Shown here: piece by piece, positions 1 to 11,742 of the stretch
How the letters are laid out: each line of letters starts with the position of its first letter
Position numbering within the stretch: the first letter of the stretch is position 1
Origin: Zooshikella ganghwensis DSM 15267
GTDB lineage: Bacteria; Pseudomonadota; Gammaproteobacteria; Pseudomonadales; Zooshikellaceae
Length of the DNA stretch: 64,000 nt
Reading direction: 5' to 3'
NCBI RefSeq assembly: GCF_000428585.1
Contig: NZ_AUAF01000007.1
Span: 30,042 to 94,041 of the forward strand
Notes under the pieces: generated by a model
Databases searched by the model: none
What the model saw: only the letters and a program-made list of their open reading frames with translations
Told to the model about the DNA's origin: nothing
Program-made: the position numbers and the translations under genes

Positions 1-44
1 TTTTGCAGGGTTTTTTTATTAATGGTGGTTTAAGGAAATCAGCC

Positions 45-437
45 ATGATTTTTTCATTAACCATTCTTGGTGCACCTAACCATTCCGCTGCACCAAGTAC
101 TGGGCATCGTTTTGCTAAAGCATTATTGGCCGATGGGCATCAAATTTACCGGATTTTCTTTTATGGTGAAGGAGTTTATACGGCTAGTCGAATTATGGTC
201 CCCCCTCAAGATGAGTATCATTTGTCCAAGGCCTGGCAAGACTTAATAACGGAGTATCAGCTGGATACGGTTGTTTGTATTGCTGCAGCACTGCGGCGCG
301 GTATTATTGATGAGCAAGAACAACAACGCTATCAACTGGATACCAATAATATGATGAGTCATGCGGAGCTATCAGGTTTAGGGCAGTGGGTTGATGCTTG
401 CTTGCAAAGTGATCGTATGATCACTTTTGGTGAATAA
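45..437 (+). CDS. tusD: Sulfurtransferase TusD
   Basis: TusD is a subunit of the cytoplasmic TusBCD complex, which takes persulfide sulfur from TusA and passes it to TusE for 2-thiolation of tRNA wobble uridine. The 131-residue product has the DsrE-like fold pattern. It carries Cys78 in a VVCIAAALRRG context, the position of the sulfur-carrying cysteine in Escherichia coli TusD. I chose the ATG at 45 because an AAGGA ribosome site lies just upstream and the length fits the family; an upstream ATG at 3 would add 14 atypical residues. It starts a tightly packed tusD-tusC-tusB-tusE operon. Any upstream gene lies outside the window. Confidence 0.93.
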   Translation: MIFSLTILGAPNHSAAPSTGHRFAKALLADGHQIYRIFFYGEGVYTASRIMVPPQDEYHLSKAWQDLITEYQLDTVVCIAAALRRGIIDEQEQQRYQLDTNNMMSHAELSGLGQWVDACLQSDRMITFGE

Positions 438-448
438 GGAGTATCCAA

Positions 449-841
449 ATGGCTGAAGATGCTGAGAACAAAACAGGTAAGGCAGCAAAAAAAATGGCTG
501 TGGTGATTACCCGCCCCCCTTACCAGTCGCTTGCAGGTAAAGAAGCTTTAGATTTAGCCTTGGTAGCAGCAACCTTTGAACAGTCTGTAAGTTTATTTTT
601 TATGGGGGATGGCATTTGGCAGCTGGTGAAAGGTCAACAACCAGAAGCGATCAATCAAAAAAATAATAGTGCCAGTTTTGGGGCTTTAGAATTATATGGG
701 ATTGAGCAGGTTTACACTGATGCTTCAGCAATGAAAAGCAACAATCTGACAGTTCAGGATTTTGTGCTGGCAACAAAAGTGACTGCATTGAATGAGTTAG
801 GCAGTTTAATTGCCTCCCACGATATTATTATTAATTTTTAA
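449..841 (+). CDS. tusC: Sulfurtransferase complex subunit TusC
   Basis: This is the second subunit of the TusBCD sulfur relay. The 130-residue protein belongs to the DsrE/DsrF family, with the typical hydrophobic strand followed by GKEALDLALVAATFEQ and the FFMGDGIWQL segment. It lies 11 bp after tusD and 2 bp before tusB, so it is almost certainly cotranscribed and translated in a fixed ratio with them. A short Lys/Ala-rich N-terminal extension (about 15 residues) precedes the conserved core. TusC itself is not known to carry the transferred sulfur. GGAG upstream of the ATG supports the start. Confidence 0.92.
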   Translation: MAEDAENKTGKAAKKMAVVITRPPYQSLAGKEALDLALVAATFEQSVSLFFMGDGIWQLVKGQQPEAINQKNNSASFGALELYGIEQVYTDASAMKSNNLTVQDFVLATKVTALNELGSLIASHDIIINF

Positions 842-843
842 TT

Positions 844-1149
844 ATGGCGATACTACACACAGTAAATAAATCTGCTGCCTCTCATCCAGCCCTTGAGCAA
901 TGTTTGGCAACCATGCAAGCAGATAGTGCGTTATTATTGATTGAAAATGGCGTATTAAATGCCATTAATGAGGGTTTAAAAGCAGATCAACTCGCTTTGC
1001 TGGCAGCGCAAAAGCGTTTATATGTTTTGGAAGTTGATGCAATAGCTCGTGGTATAACTCAGCGCTTATTACCTAATACTCTGCTGGTTAATGATAGTGA
1101 GTTTGTGCGGTTATGTACGGTGTTTGATGCGACTCAAAGTTGGTATTGA
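844..1149 (+). CDS. tusB: Sulfurtransferase complex subunit TusB
   Basis: This is the smallest TusBCD subunit (101 residues, normal for the family). The sequence begins MAILHTVNKSA, where TusB/DsrH proteins start with a similar ...LHTVNKSP segment, and it contains the LLLIENGVL strand. TusB forms part of the hexameric TusBCD core that holds sulfur on TusD before transfer to TusE. The gene sits 2 bp behind tusC and its stop codon lies 3 bp before the tusE start, so the operon is compact. Identification rests on family resemblance plus strong operon context. Confidence 0.9.
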   Translation: MAILHTVNKSAASHPALEQCLATMQADSALLLIENGVLNAINEGLKADQLALLAAQKRLYVLEVDAIARGITQRLLPNTLLVNDSEFVRLCTVFDATQSWY

Positions 1150-1152
1150 TGT

Positions 1153-1488
1153 ATGCAACAGTTAGTAATGGGCGAGCGAACAATTAGCCTGGACAAAGAA
1201 GGTTATCTGGTGGATCTTCAAGACTGGAGCCCTGAAGTAGCAGCAGCACTTGCAGCAAAAGAAGGTCTTGAACTTACCGACAAACATTGGCAACTGATTG
1301 AGTGTATACGTAATTTTTATCAACAGTTTCAACTGTCACCAGCTATGCGACCTTTGGTCAAATATATTGGTCAGCAACTGGGACAAGAAAAAGGTAACTC
1401 AATTTATTTAATGAGATTATTTCCTGAAAGCCCAGCAAAACTAATGGCAAAAATAGCTGGTTTGCCGCGTCCTGATAACTGTTTATAG
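1153..1488 (+). CDS. tusE: Sulfur relay protein TusE (DsrC-like)
   Basis: TusE (111 residues) accepts persulfide from TusBCD and works with MnmA during s2U34 formation on tRNA. The DsrC/TusE fold is evident from DKEGYLVDLQDWSPEVA near the N-terminus, the helical QFQLSPAMRPLVKYI segment and a cysteine as the penultimate residue (Cys110, ...RPDNCL), the swinging-arm cysteine of the family. A single conserved Cys, with no second Cys nearby, fits tRNA thiolation rather than dissimilatory sulfite reduction. It is last in the tus operon and converges on cysG 51 bp away. MnmA is encoded in the same window at 18222-19349. Confidence 0.93.
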   Translation: MQQLVMGERTISLDKEGYLVDLQDWSPEVAAALAAKEGLELTDKHWQLIECIRNFYQQFQLSPAMRPLVKYIGQQLGQEKGNSIYLMRLFPESPAKLMAKIAGLPRPDNCL

Positions 1489-1539
1489 GACATGCTTTAT
1501 TTTTGATGGAAGCCAAACATACCTGTTCTGGCGTATTGT

Positions 1540-2946
1540 TTATTGAGGCGATATCGTTGGCTGTGGTTGATACCAGCGTAGTTTGTTGTGGAGCTGGACT
1601 ACCTCGCCAACAATGATAAGCGTGGGTGGCTTAATGGTGTGCTGCTGGATAAGGTCAGGCATGCTGGACAGTGTTCCGGTAAAGACCTGTTGCTTTTCAG
1701 TTGTACCTTGTTGCACAAGGGCAATGGGTGTTTGAGATGAGCGACCATGTTGAATCAGCTGCTGACAAATTTCTGGTAGCCCCATTAATCCCATATAGAA
1801 TACTAATGTTTCATTGGTAACACATAAGCTAGGCCAATCTAAGTCTAGCTTGTCATGTTTGCGATGGCCGGTAATAAAACGCACAGACTGTGCATAATCC
1901 CGATGCGTTAAAGGAATTCCAGCATAACAGGCACAGCCTGATGCTGCGGTAATGCCAGGTACCACTTGGAATGGAATACCTTCTTCTGCGAGTCGGTCGA
2001 TTTCCTCCCCTCCCCGGCCAAATATAAATGGATCTCCGCCCTTAAGACGAAGTACACGCTTGCCTTCTTTTGCTAATGAAACCAGTAGTTCATTAATCTG
2101 TGTTTGTGGCAAGGCATGGTTAGAGCGGGCTTTACCCACATAAATACGTTCTGCATCACGGCGGGTTAGCTCAAGAATAGCCGGTGCCACCAATCGATCA
2201 TAAAGTACCACGTCGGCTTGCTGCATTAAACGCAGCGCCCTAAAGGTCAGTAAGTCTGGATCACCTGGACCGCCACCCACTAAATACACCTCACCTAGAG
2301 TGAAATGAGCTGAGTGAGCTCCTACGAGCTGTTGCTGTAGTTGAGTTTCTGCTTCTTGAACCTTACCGGCTAAGACTAATTCAGCAGTATTACTTGAAAA
2401 GAACTGTTCCCAGAAAATACGGCGTTGGCGTACAGTCGGCAAGGCTGCTTTAACTTGAGGGCGAAATCGCCCGGCAAGGGCTGCCAGCTTGCCGTAGGCT
2501 GCAGGAATTAGGGTTTCCAGTTTGCCCCGTAACAGCCTGGCGAGGACCGGGGCTTTTCCGCCACTGGTGAGAGCGATGACCAGTGGAGATCGGTCAATAA
2601 TTGCGGGAAAAATAACGGTTGATAACGAAGGTGAATCAACCACATTAACTGGTATGTTTCTTTGTTGCGCTAATTGTGAGATGTGCTCATTCGTTGCTGT
2701 GTCATTGGTGCAGGCAATTACAAGACGAAATTCGCCAATATCATCAGGTAAAAAGCAGCGAGCAAGGTGAGTACCTTGATACTGATTGAGCAAATCTTGA
2801 AGTTCAGTGGTGCAATTTGGCGCGATAACGGTGAGTTGAGCACCCGCTTGCAGCAGCAAGCGGGCTTTGCGGGTGGCGACATCGCCACCACCCACAATCA
2901 GGCAAGGTTGATCCTGTAACTGATGAAAAAGTGGTAAGTACTGCAT
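1540..2946 (-). CDS. cysG: Siroheme synthase CysG (trifunctional)
   Basis: CysG makes siroheme from uroporphyrinogen III using SAM methylation, NAD-dependent dehydrogenation and ferrochelation; siroheme is the cofactor of sulfite and nitrite reductases. The N-terminal half (about residues 1-210) has the Rossmann [14 protein letters not shown] motif and a [13 protein letters not shown] segment. The C-terminal half begins near residue 219 with the methyltransferase [12 protein letters not shown] motif and contains [16 protein letters not shown] start at the ATG at 2946 rather than the GTG one codon earlier: this places the dehydrogenase/chelatase aspartate at position 104, as in E. coli, and has AAGG just upstream. 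The 468-residue length is that of a full fusion enzyme. Confidence 0.95.
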   Translation of the reverse strand: MQYLPLFHQLQDQPCLIVGGGDVATRKARLLLQAGAQLTVIAPNCTTELQDLLNQYQGTHLARCFLPDDIGEFRLVIACTNDTATNEHISQLAQQRNIPVNVVDSPSLSTVIFPAIIDRSPLVIALTSGGKAPVLARLLRGKLETLIPAAYGKLAALAGRFRPQVKAALPTVRQRRIFWEQFFSSNTAELVLAGKVQEAETQLQQQLVGAHSAHFTLGEVYLVGGGPGDPDLLTFRALRLMQQADVVLYDRLVAPAILELTRRDAERIYVGKARSNHALPQTQINELLVSLAKEGKRVLRLKGGDPFIFGRGGEEIDRLAEEGIPFQVVPGITAASGCACYAGIPLTHRDYAQSVRFITGHRKHDKLDLDWPSLCVTNETLVFYMGLMGLPEICQQLIQHGRSSQTPIALVQQGTTEKQQVFTGTLSSMPDLIQQHTIKPPTLIIVGEVVQLHNKLRWYQPQPTISPQ

Positions 2947-2988
2947 CACCTTGCCTTGTGAGTTAATGTTAAAAAATGGCAGCTTTCG

Positions 2989-4281
<1,293 letters not shown>

Positions 4282-4336
4282 TTATAACCTTATTGAAAAA
4301 GCTCGCGCAATTTATTGTATTTACTAAAGTTCAATC

Positions 4337-4717
4337 TTACACAATGAAGCGTTCAACAATCCAGAAACCAAGCCAGGTTGCGATTAAACACAATACAACA
4401 CTGATCAGCAGGTAACCTAGTGCGATTGATAGCTCACCATTTTGCAGAATACGTAATGCATCCAGCGAGTAAGTTGAAAAAGTCGTGAACGCACCTAAAA
4501 AGCCTACAATTAATCCATTACGCCAAACAGCCTGCAACTGCAAGCGTTCGACAATAGCGTAATAAGCAATGCCAATTAGGAATGAACCCACAACATTGAC
4601 CACAAGTGTGGGTAACGGAAATAGCTTACCGCCAGTTGTCGCATAAATAAAGTACACTGAATAACGAGCCATAGCGCCAAGTGCGCCACCAAGGCCAATA
4701 ATTAATAATTGTTGCAT
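4337..4717 (-). CDS. crcB: Fluoride ion channel CrcB/FluC
   Basis: This is a small inner-membrane protein (126 residues, four predicted transmembrane helices) that dimerises into a dual-topology fluoride channel to expel toxic F-. Family signatures are visible: GLGGALGAMARY in helix 1, NVVGSFLIG in helix 2 and GFLGAFTTFSTYS in helix 3, the last holding the phenylalanines that line the pore. It starts 3 bp after the rarA stop. No fluoride riboswitch can precede it, because rarA abuts it, so it is probably constitutively cotranscribed with rarA. Confidence 0.95.
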   Translation of the reverse strand: MQQLLIIGLGGALGAMARYSVYFIYATTGGKLFPLPTLVVNVVGSFLIGIAYYAIVERLQLQAVWRNGLIVGFLGAFTTFSTYSLDALRILQNGELSIALGYLLISVVLCLIATWLGFWIVERFIV

Positions 4718-4720
4718 GAA

Positions 4721-6052
4721 CTAATCCTGATAGCGCTTGTGGTCACTGTTTGCATTTAACATGGCTAGGTGTTTTAGCTTGTCATTGATCTTTTGCTCTA
4801 AACCACGAGGCACAGGCTGGTAATAATGGCGCTGCTTAATTTCCTCAGGAAAGTAACACTCCCCAGCAGCGAAGGCGTCAGGCTCATCGTGAGCATACCG
4901 ATAGCTATCGCCATAAGCCAATGACTTCATTAGTTGAGTTGGGGCATTGCGCAAATGAAGGGGTACTTCATGAGATGGGCTTTGTTTTACATCTGCCATA
5001 GCTGCTTTAAATGCCTTATAGACTGCATTGCTTTTTGCAGCACAAGCACAATAAACAACTGCTTGTGCAATCGCTAGCTCCCCTTCTGGACTGCCTAGAC
5101 GCTCCTGGACCTGCCAAGCATTTAAGCTAACCTCTAGCGCTCTAGGGTCAGCATTGCCAATGTCCTCACTGGCCATACGCACAACTCGGCGCGCAATATA
5201 CAGAGGATCACAGCCGCCGTCTAGCATCCGGGCGAGCCAATAGAGTGCTGCATCAGGATCTGAGCCACGAACTGACTTATGTAAAGCAGAGATCTGGTCG
5301 TAAAAGGCCTCTCCCCCTTTATCAAATCGGCGCAGGCTTTGGCTTAGCACGGGTTTGATAATGTCTGCAGTAAGGGTTTGCTGGGGTGCCACCAAATCTG
5401 CAGCTATTTCAAGTAAATTTAGCAGCCGGCGGGCATCGCCATCAGCGGCTTGACGTAACAGGTTACCTGCCTCATCTGTAATGTGCAGTTGCTGTTGACC
5501 AAGTCCATGTTCCTTATCTGTTAGTGCATTTGTTATGAGTTTACTTAAGCTATCATCACTAAGTGCTTGTAATACATAAACTCTTGCTCTTGATAACAGA
5601 GCATTATTTAACTCAAAAGACGGGTTTTCAGTGGTCGCACCAATGAAAATCAGCGTGCCATCTTCGACATAAGGTAAAAAAGCATCTTGTTGTGCTTTGT
5701 TGAATCGATGCACTTCATCAACAAAGAGAATGGTTTTTCGTTGCTGCTGGCGTGATATCAGGGCTTTATCGATAGCTGCACGAATTTCTTTTACCCCAGA
5801 GAGGACAGCAGAAAGTGTTAAAAAATCAGCATGGGCATGATGGGCAATCAGTTTGGCAAGAGTGGTTTTGCCAACACCTGGAGGTCCCCAGAAAATCATA
5901 GAGTGGATAGCTCCCTGGCTGATGGCATCATACAGTGGTTTACCAGGTGCTAGCAGATGGTCTTGGCCGAGGTATTCGCTGAGTTGCTGGGGGCGCATAC
6001 GCGCCGCCAGAGGTTGATAGGGTGTTTCTTCAGAAAAAAGTGATAAAGTCAT
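4721..6052 (-). CDS. rarA: Replication-associated recombination protein A (RarA/MgsA)
   Basis: RarA is a AAA+ ATPase of the clamp-loader/Werner-interacting family that acts at stalled replication forks and single-strand DNA ends. The 443-residue sequence has Walker A GPPGVGKT (residues 56-63), Walker [21 protein letters not shown] with DEVH at 112-115, sensor 1 [12 protein letters not shown], and the C-terminal tetramerisation region with [16 protein letters not shown]. It is immediately adjacent to lolA upstream (stop and start adjoin) and crcB downstream, so the three probably form one transcript. The length matches the family. Confidence 0.96.
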   Translation of the reverse strand: MTLSLFSEETPYQPLAARMRPQQLSEYLGQDHLLAPGKPLYDAISQGAIHSMIFWGPPGVGKTTLAKLIAHHAHADFLTLSAVLSGVKEIRAAIDKALISRQQQRKTILFVDEVHRFNKAQQDAFLPYVEDGTLIFIGATTENPSFELNNALLSRARVYVLQALSDDSLSKLITNALTDKEHGLGQQQLHITDEAGNLLRQAADGDARRLLNLLEIAADLVAPQQTLTADIIKPVLSQSLRRFDKGGEAFYDQISALHKSVRGSDPDAALYWLARMLDGGCDPLYIARRVVRMASEDIGNADPRALEVSLNAWQVQERLGSPEGELAIAQAVVYCACAAKSNAVYKAFKAAMADVKQSPSHEVPLHLRNAPTQLMKSLAYGDSYRYAHDEPDAFAAGECYFPEEIKQRHYYQPVPRGLEQKINDKLKHLAMLNANSDHKRYQD

Positions 6053-6676
6053 CTAACGCTCAATAACATCGACCCCTTCAGGGATATCCAATTTGAACTG
6101 GCCTGGCTCAACGGCAACATTATTTTTTACATTGGAAAAGGCAATATTCGTCACTGAGCCTAGGGTATCTTTCAGCATCATGCCTGTAATCTGCTCACCC
6201 TTAAAGCTGATTTGCAAAGACTCGAAAGCGCTGTCTTCAGCTTTGGGTTTGAGTAAAAAGCTGGGCTTGTCTCCTGATTTACTGGTTTGAGAAATATCAA
6301 AATTTTCTTTGAGTTTTTTTACATCACCGCTTAATAGTAAGGCTGGTGTGGCGCTGAGCTGCTTATCTAACTTTTGGATCGTAACTTGCTCCAGGTCTGG
6401 ATCATAAACCCATACCTTTTTGCCATTGGAGATGACCAACTGTGGAAAAGGACCGGTTACCTCCCAGCGAAATAGGTTTGGACGCTGCACAGATAAAGTG
6501 CCATTAGACTCTCTGGAACGAGACTCGGCATCATTTTGTGTTGTTTGTTGAAATTTTGCGGTGACTGTATTGGCTTTAGCCAGTAAGCCATTTAATGCTT
6601 TGGCTGCTTCAGCATCGGCAAATAGTGCCATGGGTAAACCGGTTAACACCAAAGCAAGAGAAAGTTTACGCAACAT
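6053..6676 (-). CDS. lolA: Outer-membrane lipoprotein carrier protein LolA
   Basis: LolA is the periplasmic chaperone that collects lipoproteins released by LolCDE and delivers them to LolB at the outer membrane. The 207-residue precursor has a signal peptide of about 20 residues ending in ALFA before DAEA. Typical LolA segments follow: TVTAKFQQTT, SNGTLSVQRPNLFRWEVTGP and VWVYDPDLEQVTIQ. It lies between ftsK and rarA, the usual gammaproteobacterial order, 28 bp after the ftsK stop. Confidence 0.95.
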   Translation of the reverse strand: MLRKLSLALVLTGLPMALFADAEAAKALNGLLAKANTVTAKFQQTTQNDAESRSRESNGTLSVQRPNLFRWEVTGPFPQLVISNGKKVWVYDPDLEQVTIQKLDKQLSATPALLLSGDVKKLKENFDISQTSKSGDKPSFLLKPKAEDSAFESLQISFKGEQITGMMLKDTLGSVTNIAFSNVKNNVAVEPGQFKLDIPEGVDVIER

Positions 6677-6704
6677 GTTTAACCCTTTTTAATGTCAATG
6701 CAAA

Positions 6705-9122
6705 TTATGGTTGAGGTGGTGCCGCGACCAGCACTTCTCGCGAGCCATTGCTACCCATGGGGCTAACCACACCTGCTGTTTCCATTGATTCAATTATTCG
6801 AGCTGCTCGGTTATAACCGATTTTAAGTTTCCGTTGTACAGCTGAAATTGAAGCGCGGCGTGATTCTGTGACAAACGCCACTGCTTCATCATAAAGCGGG
6901 TCTTGTTCTGAGTCGCTATCCAGGCCAGCACTGAAGGCACTGCCTGCTCCGCTATCATCAACCGCTCCACTTAGAATATCCTCGAGATAATCTGGCTCAG
7001 CTCTTTGCAGCCAGTCATTCACCACCTGGTGGACCTCATCATCGGCGACAAACGCACCATGCACCCGAATAGGGACTGCGGTTCCGGGTGGGAGATATAA
7101 CATATCGCCTTGCCCAAGTAGCTGCTCTGCTCCACCCTGATCCAGAATGGTGCGGGAATCGACCTTGGATGAGACCTGAAAGCTAATACGAGTCGGTATA
7201 TTGGCTTTAATTAAGCCCGTTATCACATCTACCGAGGGTCGCTGAGTTGCCAAAATCATATGAATTCCCGCAGCCCTGGCTTTCTGTGCCAGTCGAGCAA
7301 TCAGCTCTTCGACCTTTTTGCCTACTATCATCATCATGTCAGCAAATTCATCAATAACGATGACAATAAAGGGCAAAGTCTCTAAGACTTGAGGTTCTTC
7401 ACCTTCAATATTTTCATGAAACGGGTCAAGTAAAGGCTCGTCTTTGGCCTTAGCTTCTTTAATCTTGCGGTTGAAGCCTGCAATGTTGCGAACCCCCATG
7501 GCCGCCATAAGCTTATAGCGGCGCTCCATTTCGGCCACACACCAGCGTAAGGCGTTGGCGGCCTCCTTCATGTCAGTCACAACGGGAGCCAGTAAGTGTG
7601 GTATACCCTCATACACTGATAACTCAAGCATTTTAGGGTCAACCATGATGAGGCGAACTTCTTCAGGGCTGGCTTTAAACAGCATACTGAGCAACATACT
7701 GTTGACCCCGACTGATTTACCTGAGCCTGTTGTACCTGCCACGAGCAGGTGAGGCATTTTGGCAAGGTCAACGACTACCGGCAGACCTGCGATATCATGG
7801 CCTAGTGCCAGACTAAGCGGTGATTTAGCATCAGCATAGGCTTCAGAGTTAATGACTTCACTGAAGTACACAACTTCACGATCTTCATTGGGAATCTCAA
7901 TACCCACCACAGATTTGCCTGGAATGACCTCCACGACACGGACACTGATAACCGCTAGGGAGCGCGCTAAATCTTTTGCCAGGTTGGAAATTTTGCTGAC
8001 TTTAACTCCTGGAGCGGGTTGAATTTCAAACCGAGTAATGACGGGACCTGGGTGAACAGCAACGACCTCTGCAATAACGCCAAAGTCTTTTAGGCGGTCT
8101 TCCAGTAAGCGAGAAAGCAGTTCTAGTGTTTCAGGCGAAAAGCCTCGCTCTACTGATTTATCAGGCTCATTTAACAAGGAAACTTCAGGGAGCGAACCGT
8201 CACTTTTCCCTTGGTAGCGGACTTGTCGGCGCTGTTTGGGTTGAGATATCTTGGGTGGGCTGGATACCGCTAACTCAGTAGTGGGTTCCTCAGCAGCCAG
8301 GGTTTGGGTTGAAGCCTGGTACACCAAGTCAGCCTCTGGTGCTGAGAGCAGTAATGGGTCCTGCCGCTTTTGACTTGCTTTTTTGCGACGCGGCTGGGAT
8401 GCGGTTGCAGCTTGTCTTTGTGCCCTTCCCTCCCAATAACGTTGCCACTGACTAATCATTAGGCGACCAACATGGGCTAGCGCACCAAAAAAGTCCAAGG
8501 TCACTTTGCCCAAAAGGTCCATAAAGAGAAACCAGGATAGGTCTGTGGCAATGGTGAACCCAAATAGGAAAAGTGAGAGCAGTAAGAGGGTTGAGCCAAT
8601 GGTATTGAACAAAGGCATGGTTTCAGCAATCAGCAAGTTACCTAGAATACCACCCGCAGTGGCCGGCATTTCTGCTGCATACTCAGTAAAATGCAAGGTT
8701 GCTAAGCCTGCTCCACAAATAATACTGATCCCTAAGCCGGTCAGTCGTAGCGCCCAAATCGGCAGTCTGAACTGCAACGGGTCGTGACGTTTGCGTAATA
8801 ACTGAATGGCCATAAACCCAATAAAAAAGGGAAACAGGAAGGCAAAGTAGCCAATAAACCAAAGTAAAAGGTCGGCTACCCAAGCTCCACTGCGTCCAAC
8901 TAAGTTATGAACAGCACCATTGGTCTGCCCGGTATGGGACCAACCAGGATCTGCAGGGCTATATGAAAAGAGTGCCAGTATTAGATAAATACAGCTAGCA
9001 ATTAACGCTATCAGCAAACCCTCACGAAGGCGCATGCCAATATGCTGGCGTGCTTGTGGGGGCGTACTTGGGGTCGTCGGAGTTTTTCTGTTACGCTTTT
9101 TAACTGTTTTTGAGCCTTTCAA
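6705..9122 (-). CDS. ftsK: DNA translocase FtsK
   Basis: FtsK anchors in the division septum and pumps chromosomal DNA toward dif, where it activates XerCD recombination. The 805-residue protein has a basic N-terminus, four or five membrane helices up to about residue 200, a fairly short linker rich in Gln, Pro and charged residues, and the RecA-like motor. Walker A TTGSGKS lies near residue 460 and Walker [13 protein letters not shown] near residue 590. The C-terminal winged-helix gamma domain ends with [20 protein letters not shown] and [12 protein letters not shown], which in the family reads KOPS. It is transcribed before lolA. Confidence 0.96.
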   Translation of the reverse strand: MKGSKTVKKRNRKTPTTPSTPPQARQHIGMRLREGLLIALIASCIYLILALFSYSPADPGWSHTGQTNGAVHNLVGRSGAWVADLLLWFIGYFAFLFPFFIGFMAIQLLRKRHDPLQFRLPIWALRLTGLGISIICGAGLATLHFTEYAAEMPATAGGILGNLLIAETMPLFNTIGSTLLLLSLFLFGFTIATDLSWFLFMDLLGKVTLDFFGALAHVGRLMISQWQRYWEGRAQRQAATASQPRRKKASQKRQDPLLLSAPEADLVYQASTQTLAAEEPTTELAVSSPPKISQPKQRRQVRYQGKSDGSLPEVSLLNEPDKSVERGFSPETLELLSRLLEDRLKDFGVIAEVVAVHPGPVITRFEIQPAPGVKVSKISNLAKDLARSLAVISVRVVEVIPGKSVVGIEIPNEDREVVYFSEVINSEAYADAKSPLSLALGHDIAGLPVVVDLAKMPHLLVAGTTGSGKSVGVNSMLLSMLFKASPEEVRLIMVDPKMLELSVYEGIPHLLAPVVTDMKEAANALRWCVAEMERRYKLMAAMGVRNIAGFNRKIKEAKAKDEPLLDPFHENIEGEEPQVLETLPFIVIVIDEFADMMMIVGKKVEELIARLAQKARAAGIHMILATQRPSVDVITGLIKANIPTRISFQVSSKVDSRTILDQGGAEQLLGQGDMLYLPPGTAVPIRVHGAFVADDEVHQVVNDWLQRAEPDYLEDILSGAVDDSGAGSAFSAGLDSDSEQDPLYDEAVAFVTESRRASISAVQRKLKIGYNRAARIIESMETAGVVSPMGSNGSREVLVAAPPQP

Positions 9123-9416
9123 ATCAATGACCTTAACGCGATCTTACACTTAAAGAGTTTGACCAAGTTGACACACGTTAGAATTAAAAGTTCTTACATT
9201 GTACGGGTTTAGCACTTGGATGCTAGCCGTGCAATCCCTTATGCTGTCGATTTTTTGACATTAAATGTTCGTTAAGCCACAACGCATATACTCTGTAGGC
9301 TATTTGCGATGTAGCTTAAAAAAGCGGTTGATTATTCAGAGCCTGTGAAGCTGTGGAAATGAAGTAGTGGCTATGGTTTTATTCAAGCTAATTCGCATCA
9401 CAAATTTTCGGTACCT

Positions 9417-10115
9417 ATGATTCGATTACCACGTTTGTTACCTGGACAAGTTTATTTTCCACCTGTGTCACAAGCCTTAAAAGAGCCCAATGGGCTGCTG
9501 GCTATGGGTGGAGATTTAGAAGCTTCTAGCTTGGTTAGGGCTTACCGGCAAGGTGTTTTTCCTTGGTTTAATGAGGGGGAACCTATTCTGTGGTGGAGTC
9601 CTGACCCTAGACTTGTCTTATTTCCACATGCTGTTCATGTTAGCCGTAGTTTGCAAAAAACGCTTAACCGCAAACAGTTTAGCTTTACCTTCAATCAAGC
9701 TTTCAATGAAGTTATAACAGCCTGTGCAGCTCCTCGAACAAAGCAAGTTGGAACCTGGATAACACCACACATGTTGTCAGCTTATCTTACTTTACATGAG
9801 CAAGGCATTGCTCACTCTATTGAATGTTGGCAAGGTGCTCAGCTGGTGGGAGGACTCTATGGTGTGGCCATTGGCCGAATATTTTTTGGCGAGTCTATGT
9901 TTAGTAAAGTATCAGATGCCTCTAAATGCACTTTGGTTGCTTTGGCCAGGCAGCTGGATGCATGGCAGTTTGGCTTAATTGATTGCCAGGTAGAAAGTGA
10001 CCATTTAATGCGTATGGGGGCTGAAACCCTTTCCCGAGAATCTTTTCTAAACTACTTAGAAAGGTATTGTTCAATACAAGGTCCTGAGCAATGGTCGATG
10101 ACTGTGGATATTTGA
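9417..10115 (+). CDS. aat: Leucyl/phenylalanyl-tRNA--protein transferase
   Basis: Aat transfers Leu or Phe from aminoacyl-tRNA to proteins with N-terminal Arg or Lys, creating primary N-degrons for ClpS-ClpAP. The 232-residue protein shows the family landmarks [44 protein letters not shown] near residues 43-65, and [19 protein letters not shown] near residues 143-161. It begins a rightward group with ate and infA. ClpS and ClpA, the downstream users of its product, are encoded 1.6 kb beyond. The divergent neighbour is ftsK; no trxB lies between them, although one does in many relatives. Confidence 0.96.
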   Translation: MIRLPRLLPGQVYFPPVSQALKEPNGLLAMGGDLEASSLVRAYRQGVFPWFNEGEPILWWSPDPRLVLFPHAVHVSRSLQKTLNRKQFSFTFNQAFNEVITACAAPRTKQVGTWITPHMLSAYLTLHEQGIAHSIECWQGAQLVGGLYGVAIGRIFFGESMFSKVSDASKCTLVALARQLDAWQFGLIDCQVESDHLMRMGAETLSRESFLNYLERYCSIQGPEQWSMTVDI

Positions 10116-10144
10116 TTTAATTGTCTGATAACTATGAAAAGACT

Positions 10145-10852
10145 ATGTCAGAGTTAAAGGAATTAAAATTTTTTGCGACCCATCCTCATACCTGTAGCTA
10201 TTTGCCTGATCAGGAGGCTACCACACTGTTTCTTGATCCGAATAAGGAGCTAAGTACAGTTTTGTACAGTCAGCTTACTGACTTTGGTTTTCGACGAAGT
10301 GGTCAGCACTTGTATCGTCCACATTGTCGCTACTGTCAGGCTTGTATTCCCGCAAGAATTCCTGTTGCACGCTTTCAACGCAAGCGACGTTTTCAGCGTA
10401 TCTGGCAAAAAAATAAAGACTTGGTGGTTGAGGTGGTTAACCCCAGTAGTGAAGATGAGATTTACCACCTTTATGAAAAGTACATTTTTCTTCGGCATCA
10501 GGATGGCGACATGTTCCCACCCAGCAAAGAGCAGTTTGAGTCTTTTTTAGTGGGGGGCTGGGATTTTGCCCAGTTTTATCTTTTTTGGGAGCAGTCAAGG
10601 CTGATTTCAGTAGCGGTTACCGACCAGTTAGCTAATGGCTTATCGGCAATCTATACCTTTTATGATCCAGAGTATAGCCAGCGCAGCCTAGGTACCTTTG
10701 CGGTTTTATGGCAAGTAGAAGCTTGTCAGCTATTAGGGTTGGATTATGTGTATTTAGGGTACTGGATAAAGTCTTGTCAAAAAATGCAATACAAAGGGGA
10801 ATATCGTCCGCTGGAGGTTTTTGTTAATAATAAGTGGATAGAGTTGCAGTAA
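10145..10852 (+). CDS. bpt: Aspartate/glutamate leucyltransferase (Bpt/Ate family)
   Basis: This member of the arginyl/leucyl-tRNA--protein transferase family conjugates an amino acid, typically Leu in bacterial Bpt, to N-terminal Asp or Glu, marking proteins for ClpS-ClpAP. The N-terminal ATE domain has HPHTCSYLPDQEATTLFLDP and a YRPHCRYCQACIPARIP cluster with three Cys. The C-terminal domain has YLGYWIKSCQKMQYKGEYRP. I start at the ATG at 10145 (MSELKELKFF...), which aligns with family N-termini; a TTG at 10121 would add eight unusual residues. This gives 235 residues. It directly follows aat, so both N-degron tagging enzymes are adjacent. Confidence 0.93.
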   Translation: MSELKELKFFATHPHTCSYLPDQEATTLFLDPNKELSTVLYSQLTDFGFRRSGQHLYRPHCRYCQACIPARIPVARFQRKRRFQRIWQKNKDLVVEVVNPSSEDEIYHLYEKYIFLRHQDGDMFPPSKEQFESFLVGGWDFAQFYLFWEQSRLISVAVTDQLANGLSAIYTFYDPEYSQRSLGTFAVLWQVEACQLLGLDYVYLGYWIKSCQKMQYKGEYRPLEVFVNNKWIELQ

Positions 10853-11200
10853 TATGCTTTATGCCTACAATTAAGGTCTGATGACACTTAGGGAAGAGTT
10901 ACTCGTTTCACTTAGCGCTGAGCTAGTCAGTATTTGTTTCGGTCATATCACCCCTGGCAGGCACTAAGGCAGGTTTTAATTTCTAAGAAGCTTTTCCTTC
11001 TGTTCATTTCTAGTGAAGCGTGGCTATATGGAGCCAGTTTTTTCTTCTGGGCTGAGAAAAATGTCGTCATAAAATACGATATTGTTATAGCAACCTTTAC
11101 TTTTCTAGTTGTTTTCAGGCAGAATTCACCCCTATTTTGGGCTGGTCATGGCTAGGCCTGATACAGACTTGGTAAGTAACATGAAGAGGTAAAGCGCCGA
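10853..11200. other. Gap between bpt and infA; no convincing gene
   Basis: This 348-bp spacer presumably holds the infA promoter and leader. A 73-codon open frame on the + strand (10934-11155) is rich in Phe and Trp, has no good ribosome site and resembles nothing I know, so I do not call it a gene. A GAAGAGGTAAAG stretch just before 11201 is the likely infA ribosome-binding region. Confidence 0.5.
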
Positions 11201-11419
11201 ATGGCAAAAGAAGATTCAATTGAAATGGAAGGTACAGTTATTGATACCCTCCCTAATACTATGTTTCGCGTTGAGCTGGAAAATGGTCATGTAGTGACTG
11301 CTCATATTTCTGGCAAGATGCGTAAAAATTACATCCGTATTTTAACGGGCGATAAAGTACGCGTTGAGTTAACGCCTTATGACTTAAGTAAAGGGCGTAT
11401 CACGTATCGTGCACGTTGA
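11201..11419 (+). CDS. infA: Translation initiation factor IF-1
   Basis: IF-1 binds the ribosomal A site of the 30S subunit during initiation. The 72-residue product is the canonical size and is a single S1/OB-fold domain: [40 protein letters not shown] and [19 protein letters not shown] are near-invariant family segments. It lies between the aat/bpt pair and the convergent clpA, the same order as in Pseudomonas. A purine-rich AAGAGGTAAAG precedes the ATG. Confidence 0.98.
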   Translation: MAKEDSIEMEGTVIDTLPNTMFRVELENGHVVTAHISGKMRKNYIRILTGDKVRVELTPYDLSKGRITYRAR

Positions 11420-11617
11420 TAACCTTTGCAAAAAGGTATGCTGCTATAAGGCTGTTTGTGTACGTTTTATTTATGAGTGATGATTAGCGTTAATTCTCAT
11501 CTTTTTAACACTGACACCCGGTGATTTCATGCAATAGTAGAGATCATTTTTGCTGATGAAGACTACTGTGTAAAGCGAGTGCAGTGCATAGCATTTAATA
11601 GTCTAATAGTTTGAAAG

Positions 11618-11660
11618 CATCCGAATAGCAGTTGGCTCTGTTATTCGGATGTTTTTGTTT
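11618..11660 (+). terminator. Rho-independent terminator between infA and clpA
   Basis: Perfect 10-bp arms CATCCGAATA (11618-11627) and TATTCGGATG (11642-11651) flank a 14-nt loop and are followed by TTTTTGTTT on the + strand. It lies about 200 bp after the infA stop. The rest of the 323-bp gap (11420-11742) shows no gene, and no tRNA-Ser is visible at this position, unlike in E. coli. The long distance leaves room for an unrecognised short transcript, but I cannot identify one. Confidence 0.75.
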
Positions 11661-11742
11661 GAGAGTGCGGCTTTTGGGTGAGAGGAGATATCGTTGGCTG
11701 CTGAGTATGCCCCAGATAGACAGAAACTGAGGCATAATTGAG

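Noticed and set aside
10934..11155. 73-codon open frame between bpt and infA
   Set aside because: No ribosome site, aromatic-rich composition and no recognisable similarity; most likely chance in the infA leader.
11420..11742. Possible tRNA-Ser between infA and clpA, as in E. coli
   Set aside because: No cloverleaf or T-arm GGTTCGAATCC-like sequence was found in the gap.
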